DNA from: Brevundimonas goettingensis
Lineage (GTDB): Bacteria > Pseudomonadota > Alphaproteobacteria > Caulobacterales > Caulobacteraceae
Direction: 5' to 3'
DNA: 64,000 bases
Assembly: GCF_017487405.1 (NCBI RefSeq)
Contig: NZ_CP062222.1
Coordinates: 3,598,501-3,662,500, forward strand
Part shown: piece after piece, positions 35,115-43,120 of the stretch
Layout: every line of letters starts with the position of its first letter
Numbering within the stretch: position 1 is the first letter of the stretch
Position numbers and translations under genes: made by a program
Notes under the pieces: model-generated
Databases searched by the model: none
Told to the model about the DNA's origin: nothing
The model's input: the letters and a program-made list of their open reading frames with translations, nothing else

Positions 35115-36275
35115 ATGACCCAGACGCAGAACGCCGAGCCGGATCACCTCCACGCCGCCCATCTGGTGCAGGCGAACGGCGCCCCGACGGACCTGCGCTC
35201 GCTCACGGCCCTGCGCTTCATGGCCGCCATGTGGGTCGCCGTCTACGCCCTGTGGGACAATCTGGCGGTGACCTTCAAGCCGGCGGTGATCGCCAAGGGC
35301 TATCTGGGCGTCGAGCTCTTCTTCGTCCTGTCGGGCTTCATCCTCTGTCACGTCTATCTGGCGTCGGCCGGAGAGAAGCGCTTCAACTATCGCGAATTCC
35401 TCTGGGCCCGCATCGCCCGGGTCTATCCCCTGCACATCGCTACCCTTCTGGCCGTCATGGCGCTGGGCTTCGCCGCCCTCTTCGCGGGCATGAGCATCGA
35501 CGGCAGCGTCATGAGCTGGGCCTCCCTGCCCGCCAACCTCTTCATGGTCCATGCCTGGGGTCTGGCGCCCGAGGCGGGCTGGAACCACCGGTCCTGGTCC
35601 ATCTCGGCCGAATGGTTCGCCTATCTTTCCTTCCCCCTCTTCGCCTTCGCGGCCTGGAAGCTGCGGCATCGCCCGGTCACGGCCATCGCCGGGGCCCTGA
35701 TCCTGCTGGGCGGCCTCTATTTCGTCTTCCCGCGCCTGGCGGGCTTCCCCCTGACCGAGGCGACCATCGCCTGGGGCGCGCTCCGCATCGTCCCCTGCTT
35801 CGCCTATGGCTGCGCCCTCTATCTGGCCTTCCGCCGCGCGCCCCTGGCCATGCCCGGCCTGATCGCCGCCACCGCCGCCGCCCTGATGATCGCCGCCGCC
35901 GCGCTTCAGCTGTGGGACGGGATCATCGTCGCCCTCGCCGGCGCCCTGATCCTCGGCCTGGCCAGCCTGCCCAACGCCCGCGCCGGCTGGCTGTCCTCGA
36001 AGCCGGCCGTCTATCTCGGGGAGATCAGCTATTCGGTCTATATGGTCGTGGTGCCCTGGCAGCTGCTGGCCGTGAATCTTGCGGCCAAGCTGACCAACGC
36101 CCCGGACAAGCATCTTCACGTTTTCGTGTGGCTGGCGATCGTTCTGGCCCTGCCGCTGGTCGCGGCGGCGTCCTACCACCTCGTGGAATTCCCCGCCCGG
36201 CGGGCATTGAAGGGGTTGGCCGCCCGTCGCCGCACTGCGGCAAAGCTCTCTCGCAGCGCACAATCACTCGCCTGA
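35115..36275 (+). CDS. Acyltransferase-3 family membrane protein, key His missing
   Basis: 386 residues with about ten hydrophobic segments. It has the OafA/NodX-type layout: LRSLTALRFMAAMWVAVYALWD at the first segment, GYLGVELFFVLSGFIL, FLWARIARVYPLHIATL, WSISAEWFAYL and LGEISYSVYMVV near the end. Such proteins O-acylate cell-surface sugars. In characterised members an Arg is followed 11 residues later by an essential His (R-X10-H); here that place is Ala. It may use another residue or be inactive. Confidence 0.85.
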   Translation: MTQTQNAEPDHLHAAHLVQANGAPTDLRSLTALRFMAAMWVAVYALWDNLAVTFKPAVIAKGYLGVELFFVLSGFILCHVYLASAGEKRFNYREFLWARIARVYPLHIATLLAVMALGFAALFAGMSIDGSVMSWASLPANLFMVHAWGLAPEAGWNHRSWSISAEWFAYLSFPLFAFAAWKLRHRPVTAIAGALILLGGLYFVFPRLAGFPLTEATIAWGALRIVPCFAYGCALYLAFRRAPLAMPGLIAATAAALMIAAAALQLWDGIIVALAGALILGLASLPNARAGWLSSKPAVYLGEISYSVYMVVVPWQLLAVNLAAKLTNAPDKHLHVFVWLAIVLALPLVAAASYHLVEFPARRALKGLAARRRTAAKLSRSAQSLA

Positions 36276-36347
36276 AAGTCGGGGTTTCCCCTGAGAGGCT
36301 AATCGTCTACCCAAGGGTCGGGCGTAACAATCGGACACATAGACGGC

Positions 36348-36902
36348 ATGAAGAAACGGCTCGCCGCCGCTGTGGTTGCAGCGTCCCTGGGATTTTTCGC
36401 GGTTGGCGTAACGCCGTCCGCCGCCCTGGCCGCAGATAACGCCCGCGATCCCTACTGGCAGTGCGTGACGTTCGCCCGGATGTTTTCGGGCATCCAGATC
36501 TTCGGCGACGCCTGGACCTGGTGGTCGCAAGCCGTCGACAAGTTCCGCACCGGCCGCGCCCCCGAGACCGGCTCCGTCCTGGTGTTCCGTCCCGAGGGTC
36601 GCATGACCCGGGGCCACGTCGCCGTCGTCTCCGACATCCTGACCGACCGCGTGATCCGCGTCACCCACGCCAACTGGGGCGGCAGCCGCGGCAAGGTCGA
36701 GGAAAACGTCACCGTCGTCGACGTTTCCAGCCAGAACGATTGGAGCGAGGTCAAGGTGTGGTACAGCCCGGTGCATGACCTCGGCACGACCGTCTATCCG
36801 ACCTACGGGTTCATCTATAACGGCGCGCGCGACGCCTTCGACGGCGCCCGCCAGATGGCGTCGGCCGACGCCTCGACCGCTTCGGTCGGCGCTCAGAACT
36901 AA
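36348..36902 (+). CDS. CHAP-domain exported amidase-like protein
   Basis: 184 residues. The signal peptide ends near SAALAAD (residue 29). The mature protein is a single CHAP domain: catalytic Cys39 in YWQCVTFARMFSGI and His90 in MTRGHVAVVSD, with later NWGG typical of the fold. CHAP enzymes cleave peptidoglycan peptides or amide bonds. No binding domain is fused. It is followed by corA after 21 bases, perhaps in the same transcript. Confidence 0.82.
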   Translation: MKKRLAAAVVAASLGFFAVGVTPSAALAADNARDPYWQCVTFARMFSGIQIFGDAWTWWSQAVDKFRTGRAPETGSVLVFRPEGRMTRGHVAVVSDILTDRVIRVTHANWGGSRGKVEENVTVVDVSSQNDWSEVKVWYSPVHDLGTTVYPTYGFIYNGARDAFDGARQMASADASTASVGAQN

Positions 36903-36923
36903 TCCCTGCAGGGACGGCGCGGC

Positions 36924-37886
36924 GTGATCCGCGTCTGTCACGCCGGCAGCGGCGTCTGTGAGCCGGTCCAGGGCCCGGTCCTCGACTGGACCCTGCCCCC
37001 CGACGCCCTCTGGATCGACATGGTCGCCCCGACCCCCGACGAGGATCGGGCGGTCGAAAAGGCCCTGGGCCTGTCCGTCCCCACCCGCGATGAAATGGCC
37101 GAGCTGGAGGCCTCCAGCCGTCTGTATCGTGAGAACGGCGCCACCTATGTCACCGCCGACATCATTCACAACGGCGACGCCGACACCCCGACCATCGACC
37201 CGGTCACCTTCGTCCTGACCAAGGGACCGCTGGTCACCATCCGCTATTTCGATCCCAAACCCTTCACCATGCTGGTCGACAAGCTGGAGCGGGAGCCGAA
37301 CCTGTGCTCGACCGGCGCGGACCTGTTCCTGAACCTGATGGAGGCGATCATCGACCGGGCCTCCGACATCCTGTCGGTCAACGCCAACAAGGTCGACGCC
37401 GTCGCCACTCACGTCTTCGCCGAGGGCAAGCAGGTCGGCTTCGAGCATCTGCTGACCAAGCTGGGCCGCGCCCATATCGCCAATGCCCGGATCGAACAGT
37501 CCCTGGCCGGCCTGGCGCGCATCTTCGTCTATATCGCCTCCGATGAGCGTATCGACCACGTCCCGGATTCACGCGAGCATCTGCGCTCGCTCAGCGGCGA
37601 CGCCGCCAGTCTGATCTCTCACAACCAGGCGGTCGCGGCGGGGATCAATTTCCAGCTCTCGGCGGCGCTCGGCATGATCAACATCCAGCAGTCGTCGATC
37701 TTCAAGGTCTTCTCGCTGTTCACCGTGGCCTTCCTGCCCCCGACCCTGATCGGCGCCATCTACGGCATGAATTTCGAGCACATGCCCGAACTGCACGAGA
37801 CCTGGGGCTATCCGGCCGCCCTCGTCGCCATGGTCGTCGCCGCGGCGCTTCCCCTGCTGTGGTTCAAGCGGAAAGGCTGGCTCTAG
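36924..37886 (+). CDS. corA: CorA-family magnesium/divalent cation transporter
   Basis: 320 residues. A large cytoplasmic domain, a long stalk helix, and two C-terminal membrane segments. The defining GMN motif is in YGMNFEHMPELHETWGYPAAL, just after the first segment FSLFTVAFLPPTLIGAI. The protein ends in a basic patch (KRKGWL), as usual. The GTG start at 36924 fits the family length. Transport of Mg2+ is the default role; cobalt or nickel are possible. Confidence 0.92.
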   Translation: MIRVCHAGSGVCEPVQGPVLDWTLPPDALWIDMVAPTPDEDRAVEKALGLSVPTRDEMAELEASSRLYRENGATYVTADIIHNGDADTPTIDPVTFVLTKGPLVTIRYFDPKPFTMLVDKLEREPNLCSTGADLFLNLMEAIIDRASDILSVNANKVDAVATHVFAEGKQVGFEHLLTKLGRAHIANARIEQSLAGLARIFVYIASDERIDHVPDSREHLRSLSGDAASLISHNQAVAAGINFQLSAALGMINIQQSSIFKVFSLFTVAFLPPTLIGAIYGMNFEHMPELHETWGYPAALVAMVVAAALPLLWFKRKGWL

Positions 37887-37899
37887 CCGCCCTCGCCGG

Positions 37900-38898
37900 T
37901 CAGTGTTCCGGCCGGATCGAGAACTGGAAGGCCACCAGGCCTTCGGAGACCTCGCGGTCGATGCCGGTGCCGCTGTGGATGCCGTCGGCCTTCAGCTCGC
38001 GATAGACGACGCCGAACGAGGTCTGCATGTCGCCCCGGCGCATGGCCACCCCGATGGAGGCGTCGCCGAGGAAGGAGGAGCCGCGCTCCTGGCTCATGCC
38101 CGAACGGGTGTAGTCGCCGTCGCGGTTGCGCGCGAAATTATAGCCGACCGCCCGGCCGGATCCCGCCGCATAGACATACCAGCGCGACCGTTCGCCGAAG
38201 GCGCTGGAGCCGCGCGGCACCAGACGCTCGATGTCGGAGCCGATCTTGAGCGTGGCGCCGGCCTCGGCCGAGCCGCCCTCGTCGCCGACGCCGATCCCGG
38301 CGTGGGGCGTCAGGCTGACTTCCAGGCCCGAGGCCGTATAGCCCCGCGCCACCGGCCAGCCGCGCGTATAGCTGACGTCATAGCCATCGACGGCGAAGTC
38401 GCTCTCGTCATGCAGGGTCGCCGGCAGGGGCGAGCCGTCGGCGCGGCGCAGCGTCCCGTGGGTCGTCACCCGAAGCCGGTCCGTATAGCCGTCGCCCTCG
38501 CGCCAGACATCCGACCGGCTGGTCGCGGCGAAGGGCGAGGCGCGCTCTGCGGCCGGGGCGAACCGGTCGGTGGGATAGGCGCTCTGGAAATCGATGGCCG
38601 GTCCGAAGTCGGCCGCTGCCGGGGCGTTGGAGACGGCATAGGATTGCTGGTTCAGCCGGGCCATCTGCGACGGGGTTCCCGCGCCGCTGACGGGCGCGCC
38701 GCTGACCGGGCCGCTGACGGGAACCAAGGGTGCGGCGGCGTGGGTGGCGGGGGTCGGAGCGGGAGAAACCTGGACCTTCAGGGCCTGGATTTCCTGGGCC
38801 CGGGCCCACTCAGGGGTCAGAGTCGATTGGGCGAACGCCGAGGTCGCGGAAACCCCGAAGACGGCCAGACCGACGATGACACACCCGAAACGCTTCAA
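37900..38898 (-). CDS. LpxR-like outer-membrane protein (DUF2219 type)
   Basis: 332 residues from TTG 38898, chosen for the GAGG site 6 bases upstream and the signal peptide that follows (ending SAFAQ). The C-terminal half has VSYTRGWPVARGYTASGLEVSLTPHAGIGVG, AEAGATLKIGSDIERL, RWYVYAAGSGRAVGYNFARN and a final strand ending VAFQFSIRPEH. These resemble lipid A 3'-O-deacylase LpxR, a 12-stranded barrel. The N-terminal half is Pro/Ala-rich and unlike LpxR, so the enzyme activity is uncertain. An EcfG-type promoter lies upstream. Confidence 0.65.
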   Translation of the reverse strand: MKRFGCVIVGLAVFGVSATSAFAQSTLTPEWARAQEIQALKVQVSPAPTPATHAAAPLVPVSGPVSGAPVSGAGTPSQMARLNQQSYAVSNAPAAADFGPAIDFQSAYPTDRFAPAAERASPFAATSRSDVWREGDGYTDRLRVTTHGTLRRADGSPLPATLHDESDFAVDGYDVSYTRGWPVARGYTASGLEVSLTPHAGIGVGDEGGSAEAGATLKIGSDIERLVPRGSSAFGERSRWYVYAAGSGRAVGYNFARNRDGDYTRSGMSQERGSSFLGDASIGVAMRRGDMQTSFGVVYRELKADGIHSGTGIDREVSEGLVAFQFSIRPEH

Positions 38899-38992
38899 CG
38901 GTCCCCTCACAGCCGTGAACGTCTGATTACCCTGACTCGAATCCGGGCAGACGCCAAACGACTTTTTCACGACACAATCCTGACGCCTGACC

Positions 38993-39018
38993 AACGCAGG
39001 TGTGGAGAGGTCGGTTCC
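38993..39018 (-). promoter_or_regulatory. EcfG-type promoter upstream of the LpxR-like gene
   Basis: On the minus strand GGAAC (39018-39014) is followed after 17 bases by CGTT (38996-38993), the consensus of the alphaproteobacterial general-stress sigma factor EcfG/SigT. It points at the LpxR-like gene and leaves a leader of about 90 bases. Confidence 0.55.
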
Positions 39019-39095
39019 CGGAGGGAGGGTCCGGTTGATTACCCATGCAACGGGGGATGGATTCCCCACCCCCGGCTCAGGGCGTCATGCTCGCC

Positions 39096-40988
39096 TTATT
39101 GGCAGGCGAGGCACTCGTCATAGTCGGTGCGGGCGGCAGAGAAGAGGTCCGGCTGGTTCGGATCGACCTCGGTCCCTTCGGCCTCGGCCTTGTCGTCGGC
39201 GCCGGCGAAGGCGGCCCGCTGAACCGACTTGGAGCGCAGATAGTAAAGCGACTTCACGCCGGTCTCCCAGGCGCGCCAGTGCAGCATGTGCAGGTCCCAC
39301 TTGTTGACGTCGCCGGGGATGAACAGGTTGATCGACTGGGCCTGGCAGATTTCCGGCGAGCGGTCGGCCGACAGTTCCACGACCCAGCGCTGGTCCAGTT
39401 CGAAGGCGGTCTTGTAGATGCCCTTCTCGTCGTCGCTCAGCATGTCGAGGTGCTGGACCGAGCCCTCATGCTCCAGGATCGAGGACCAGACGCCGGCGGT
39501 GTTGGCGCCCTTGGTCTCCAGCAGCTCTTCCAGATAGGGGTTCTTGACCGCGAACGAGCCCGACAGGGTCTTGTGGGTATAGATATTGGCCGGGATCGGC
39601 TCGATGCCGGCGCTCGTGCCGCCGCAGATGATCGAGATCGAGGCGGTCGGGGCGATGGCCAGCTTGTGCGAGAACCGCTCCATCACGCCACGCTCGGCGG
39701 CGTCCTCGCAGGCGCCCTTCTCTTCGGCCAGCAGGCGGCTGGCCTTGTCGGCCTCACGACGCAGGTGTTTGAACAGGCGCATGTTCCACGACTTGGCCAT
39801 GGCGCTTTCGAAGGCCACGCCCTGTGACTGCAGGAAGGAGTGGAAGCCCATCAGGCCCAGACCCACCGAACGCTCGCGCTTGGCCGAATAGACGGCCGCC
39901 TTCATTTCCGGCGGGGCGCGCTTGATGAAGTCCTCCAGGACATTGTCGAGGAAGCGCATGATGTCCTCGATGAAGCGGGGCTCCTCGCGCCACTCCAGGA
40001 ATTTCTCGGCGTTGACCGACGACAGGCAGCAGACGGCGGTGCGGTCGATGCCCAGGTGGTCGCGGCCCGTGTGCAGCATGATTTCCGAGCACAGGTTGGA
40101 CTGTTTGACCTTCAGGCCCAGGTCCTTCTGGTGCTGCGGCATCTGCCGGTTCACCGTGTCGGAGAAGATCAGATAGGGCTCGCCGGTCTGCAGGCGGATC
40201 TCGAGGATCTTCTGCCACAGGGCGCGGGCGTCCACGACCTTCAGGACTTCGTCGTTCTTGGGCGAGCGCAGGCCGAACGAGCCGCCGGCCTTCACGGCCT
40301 CCATGAACTCGTCGGTGATGTTGATGCCGTGGTGCAGGTTCAGGGACTTGCGGTTGAAGTCGCCCGAGGGTTTGCGGATCTCGAGGAACTCCTCGATCTC
40401 GGGGTGGTGCACGTCCAGATAGACGGCGGCCGAGCCGCGACGCAGCGAGCCCTGCGAGATCGCCAGGGTCAGCGAATCCATCACGCGGATGAAGGGGATG
40501 ATGCCCGAGGTCTGGCCCGCGCCCTTGACCTTCTCGCCGATGGAGCGGACGCCGCCCCAGTAGGTGCCGATGCCGCCGCCGTTCGAAGCCAGCGACACAT
40601 TCTCGTTCCAGACGTTCTGGATGCCGTCCAGCGAATCACTGACCGCGTTCAGGAAGCAGGAGATGGGCAGGCCGCGGTCCGCGCCGCCGTTCGACAGCAC
40701 CGGGGTCGAGGGCATGAACCACAGCTTCGACATATAGTCATAGACGCGCTGGGCGTGGTCGGCGTCATCCGAGAAGGCGGTCGAGACCCGGGCGAACATG
40801 TCCTGGTAGCTCTCGCCCTTGAGCAGGTAGCGATCCTCCAGGGTCTTCTTGCCGAAATCGGTCAGCAGGTCGTCGCGCGACCGGTCCAGTTCCAGCGACC
40901 GGACCACGGACAGCTGCGGACGCGTCGCGTCCGTTTCGCCGGAAACCGTAGCGAATTCCGTGGTCTTGTAAGCCTCTAGGCCAGCCAT
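39096..40988 (-). CDS. nrdA: Ribonucleotide reductase class I alpha subunit
   Basis: 630 residues from ATG 40988. It reduces ribonucleotides to deoxyribonucleotides with NrdB. The active-site Cys pair is in LPISCFLNA and AVCCLSS, the thiyl Cys in SNLCSEI with the Asn and Glu around it, and the radical-transfer tyrosines in SLYYLRS. The C-terminal swivel CLAC lies in the last six residues. The N-terminal ATP-cone found in E. coli NrdA is absent, making the protein about 130 residues shorter. NrdR-like boxes lie upstream. nrdB is about 10 kb away. Confidence 0.95.
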   Translation of the reverse strand: MAGLEAYKTTEFATVSGETDATRPQLSVVRSLELDRSRDDLLTDFGKKTLEDRYLLKGESYQDMFARVSTAFSDDADHAQRVYDYMSKLWFMPSTPVLSNGGADRGLPISCFLNAVSDSLDGIQNVWNENVSLASNGGGIGTYWGGVRSIGEKVKGAGQTSGIIPFIRVMDSLTLAISQGSLRRGSAAVYLDVHHPEIEEFLEIRKPSGDFNRKSLNLHHGINITDEFMEAVKAGGSFGLRSPKNDEVLKVVDARALWQKILEIRLQTGEPYLIFSDTVNRQMPQHQKDLGLKVKQSNLCSEIMLHTGRDHLGIDRTAVCCLSSVNAEKFLEWREEPRFIEDIMRFLDNVLEDFIKRAPPEMKAAVYSAKRERSVGLGLMGFHSFLQSQGVAFESAMAKSWNMRLFKHLRREADKASRLLAEEKGACEDAAERGVMERFSHKLAIAPTASISIICGGTSAGIEPIPANIYTHKTLSGSFAVKNPYLEELLETKGANTAGVWSSILEHEGSVQHLDMLSDDEKGIYKTAFELDQRWVVELSADRSPEICQAQSINLFIPGDVNKWDLHMLHWRAWETGVKSLYYLRSKSVQRAAFAGADDKAEAEGTEVDPNQPDLFSAARTDYDECLACQ

Positions 40989-41037
40989 GATCGTCAACGT
41001 CCTGAACAAATGCGCAAGTGAAGCCGCTCAGCGCCGG

Positions 41038-41084
41038 ACACATCATCTAGTGGCCAAAGCGCTCCCCGAGCCCACATATAGGGC
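41038..41084 (-). promoter_or_regulatory. Pair of NrdR-box-like sites upstream of nrdA
   Basis: ACACATCATCTAGTGG (41038-41053) and AGCCCACATATAGGGC (41069-41084) match the NrdR consensus ACACTATATATAGTGT at 11 and 10 of 16 positions. Their starts are exactly 31 bases apart, the helical-phase spacing reported for paired NrdR boxes. Confidence 0.6.
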
Positions 41085-41244
41085 GCAGATGCCTAACGAG
41101 CCGTCAACGGCTTGACGCGCACTTCTCAGGCGAATCAGACGAAAGACAGGGGGCGACTCTGTGGAAAGCGTGCGCGAAGGCCGTGACGCAGGCGTGACGC
41201 CGAAATCGACGCCGGAATCACGAAGGCGTGAATCGTCGCACATC

Positions 41245-41269
41245 GGAACGGGGACGCAGCCTTGCCGTT
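41245..41269 (+). promoter_or_regulatory. EcfG-type promoter upstream of the PAP2 gene
   Basis: GGAAC (41245-41249), 16 bases, CGTT (41266-41269): a perfect match to the EcfG/SigT consensus. The start codon at 41278 is only 8 bases beyond the -10, so the transcript would be leaderless or nearly so. Confidence 0.65.
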
Positions 41270-41277
41270 CACGGACG

Positions 41278-42054
41278 ATGCCGACACAGAATTTGATCCT
41301 CTTCGCGCGCCGCGCCTTCACTCTGGCGCGGACCGAGATCGCGGCCCTCGCCGCCTTCGCCGTCATCGCCCTGTGCGCCGCGACCTTCGCCGACCTGGCC
41401 GAGGACTCGCGCGAGGCCGATGACCAGGGTTTTGATCTGGCGGTCCTGCATGCCCTGCACCCCTATGCCGACGATCCGGCGCGCCCGCTGGGACCGCCCT
41501 GGGCCGGGATTGTGGCGGCCGACATTACCTCTCTCGGCAGTACGGCGCTTCTCGTCCTGTTCGCCCTGATGGCGGTCGGCCTTCTGCTGATGTTGCAGAA
41601 ACGGCTGTCGGCCCTGTTGCTGGTTGTCGGACTGGCCGGCGGGCTGGCGTTGTCCGAAGGCCTGAAGGCGGTGTTCGAGCGGGCGCGACCGCCCGTGGAG
41701 TTTCAGAGCGTCCACACCCTGAACGCCAGTTTCCCGTCGGGCCACGCCCTGCTGTCGGCGGTCTTCTATCTCTCTCTCGGCGTCATGCTGACGCGCGCCT
41801 TCCCGCGCCGACGGCTCAAGGCCTACGTCATGGGGATGGCGATCGTGATGACCCTGCTGGTCGGGCTCAGCCGCATCTATCTGGGCGCCCACTGGGCCAC
41901 CGACGTCTTCGCCGGCTGGAGCGTCGGCGCGGCCTGGGCCATGGCCCTGTGGCTGGTCTCCTACGCCGTTGCCCGCCGCCAGCGGCGTCACCATGCCGTC
42001 CTGCAGGATCAGGCGGCGCCGGAGGCTCGCGACGAAGTCAGCGCGCCGGCGTGA
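41278..42054 (+). CDS. PAP2-family membrane phosphatase
   Basis: 258 residues with about six hydrophobic segments. The three phosphatase motifs are KAVFERARPP, FPSGH and SRIYLGAHWATD, with the two catalytic His residues. Enzymes of this type remove phosphate from lipid phosphates such as undecaprenyl diphosphate, phosphatidylglycerol phosphate or lipid A. Start ATG 41278 is supported by the EcfG-type promoter immediately upstream. Its substrate is unknown; regulation by the general stress response is inferred. Confidence 0.87.
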   Translation: MPTQNLILFARRAFTLARTEIAALAAFAVIALCAATFADLAEDSREADDQGFDLAVLHALHPYADDPARPLGPPWAGIVAADITSLGSTALLVLFALMAVGLLLMLQKRLSALLLVVGLAGGLALSEGLKAVFERARPPVEFQSVHTLNASFPSGHALLSAVFYLSLGVMLTRAFPRRRLKAYVMGMAIVMTLLVGLSRIYLGAHWATDVFAGWSVGAAWAMALWLVSYAVARRQRRHHAVLQDQAAPEARDEVSAPA

Positions 42055-42349
42055 CCGGGCACTGGGCCTCGACCAGACGCGTCGAGCGCGCGTCCTGTCT
42101 GCGGTTCGCCAGGGCGCGGGCGTCGTCGCAACGGTTATCCGAAACCAGCTGGCGCACCTGACGACGCAGCACCCAGGTCGACTGGATGCGGTCCTGCCGG
42201 TTCATACAGGCCTCGCCGCAGTTGGCGGCCGCCGAGACGAAGGCGTTCGGACCATAGGTCGTCTGGCCCGCCAGGGTCTGGCCGTTCGCCCCGCTCACCT
42301 GCTGCGGCATGGCCATGGCTAGGGCCATCGAAATCGCCATCGAGATCAT
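42038..42349 (-). CDS. Small exported Cys-containing protein
   Basis: 103 residues. A hydrophobic start rich in Met and Ala (ISMAISMALAMAMPQQVSG) resembles a signal peptide. The mature part contains four Cys (in ANCGEACM, NRCDDA and EAQCPV) that could form two disulfides, and basic residues throughout. No family recognised. It overlaps the 3' end of the convergent PAP2 gene by 17 bases. Confidence 0.6.
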   Translation of the reverse strand: MISMAISMALAMAMPQQVSGANGQTLAGQTTYGPNAFVSAAANCGEACMNRQDRIQSTWVLRRQVRQLVSDNRCDDARALANRRQDARSTRLVEAQCPVTPAR

Positions 42350-42441
42350 CGGGGTCGCTCCGGTTGAATGACGACCTCAACCCTACGGTGAGATTTCCGG
42401 GTTCGGCAAGTCTGTGACGCCGACGCCATCGGCCGTCAGGT

Positions 42442-42486
42442 TGGAAAGAGGGGCTCCGCACGGCCTGACATCATCGTGCGGAGCCC
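42442..42486 (-). terminator. Terminator-like hairpin downstream of the response-regulator gene
   Basis: A perfect 11-pair stem (GGGCTCCGCAC 42451-42461 with GTGCGGAGCCC 42476-42486) encloses 14 bases. Read on the minus strand it is followed by CTCTTTCC. It lies about 145 bases after the stop of the leftward gene. Confidence 0.5.
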
Positions 42487-42629
42487 ATTCCGTTCAGGGT
42501 GGGGCCTCCGAGCGGTGCCCCGAAGCTCCGCCATTCCGCGCCCCCCGCCAATGGGGTCAGACGTACCACTCCGAATGGAGGGGGTGCTTCTCGCGGATTG
42601 GAGGTTCGGCGATCTGCGTCTGCTGGCGC

Positions 42630-43019
42630 TTACGCAAGCTTGTCCCGCGCCGGATAGCCGCTGACGATGCCGGCGACGATTTCCATGTCGTAGGGTTTCG
42701 GAAGGAACTGTCCGTCAGGGGGGATTTCTGCGGGCCCCGGACGCTCGTTGCCCGAGGTGATGATCAGGTGCACGTCCGGCCGCTTGCGGTGAACCTCTTC
42801 GGCCAACGCCATCCCGTCCCGGGGGCCAGGCATGTTGATGTCGGTGAAGAGCACCGAGATGTCCGGGTGCAGGACCAGCATCTGCAGAGCCTCATCGGTG
42901 TCGCCCGCCTCATGGGTCGTGCATCCCGCCGATTGAAGCGCTTCGGTAGCGTCGAGGCGGAGCAGGGGCTCGTCATCGACGACGAGAACGACAGGGTTCG
43001 GAACGTCGAGGATAGCCAT
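42630..43019 (-). CDS. Single-domain response regulator
   Basis: 129 residues, only a receiver domain. VVLVVDDEPLLRLDA holds the acidic pair (Asp15, Asp16), Asp60 in LFTDINMPGPRDGM is the phosphoacceptor, and Lys is in FLPKPYD. The FxTDINMPGxxDGxxLA block is typical of receivers paired with HWE-type kinases in alphaproteobacteria. It has no output domain, so it may act as a phosphate sink or relay. An EcfG-like promoter ends 8 bases before its start, and the HWE kinase gene lies 101 bases upstream. Confidence 0.88.
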   Translation of the reverse strand: MAILDVPNPVVLVVDDEPLLRLDATEALQSAGCTTHEAGDTDEALQMLVLHPDISVLFTDINMPGPRDGMALAEEVHRKRPDVHLIITSGNERPGPAEIPPDGQFLPKPYDMEIVAGIVSGYPARDKLA

Positions 43020-43027
43020 GTGACCGC

Positions 43028-43052
43028 AACCGGACCTGGGGGTGATCGTTCC
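43028..43052 (-). promoter_or_regulatory. EcfG-like promoter upstream of the single-domain regulator
   Basis: On the minus strand GGAAC (43052-43048) is followed after 16 bases by GGTT (43031-43028), one base from the EcfG consensus CGTT. The start codon at 43019 is 8 bases beyond, again implying a leaderless transcript. Confidence 0.5.
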
Positions 43053-43120
43053 GTGATCGGGTGGATCTATTTGATAACCGGCAAGGATGTCACGCTCGGA
43101 GAGCGACGTTACGTGCGGTG

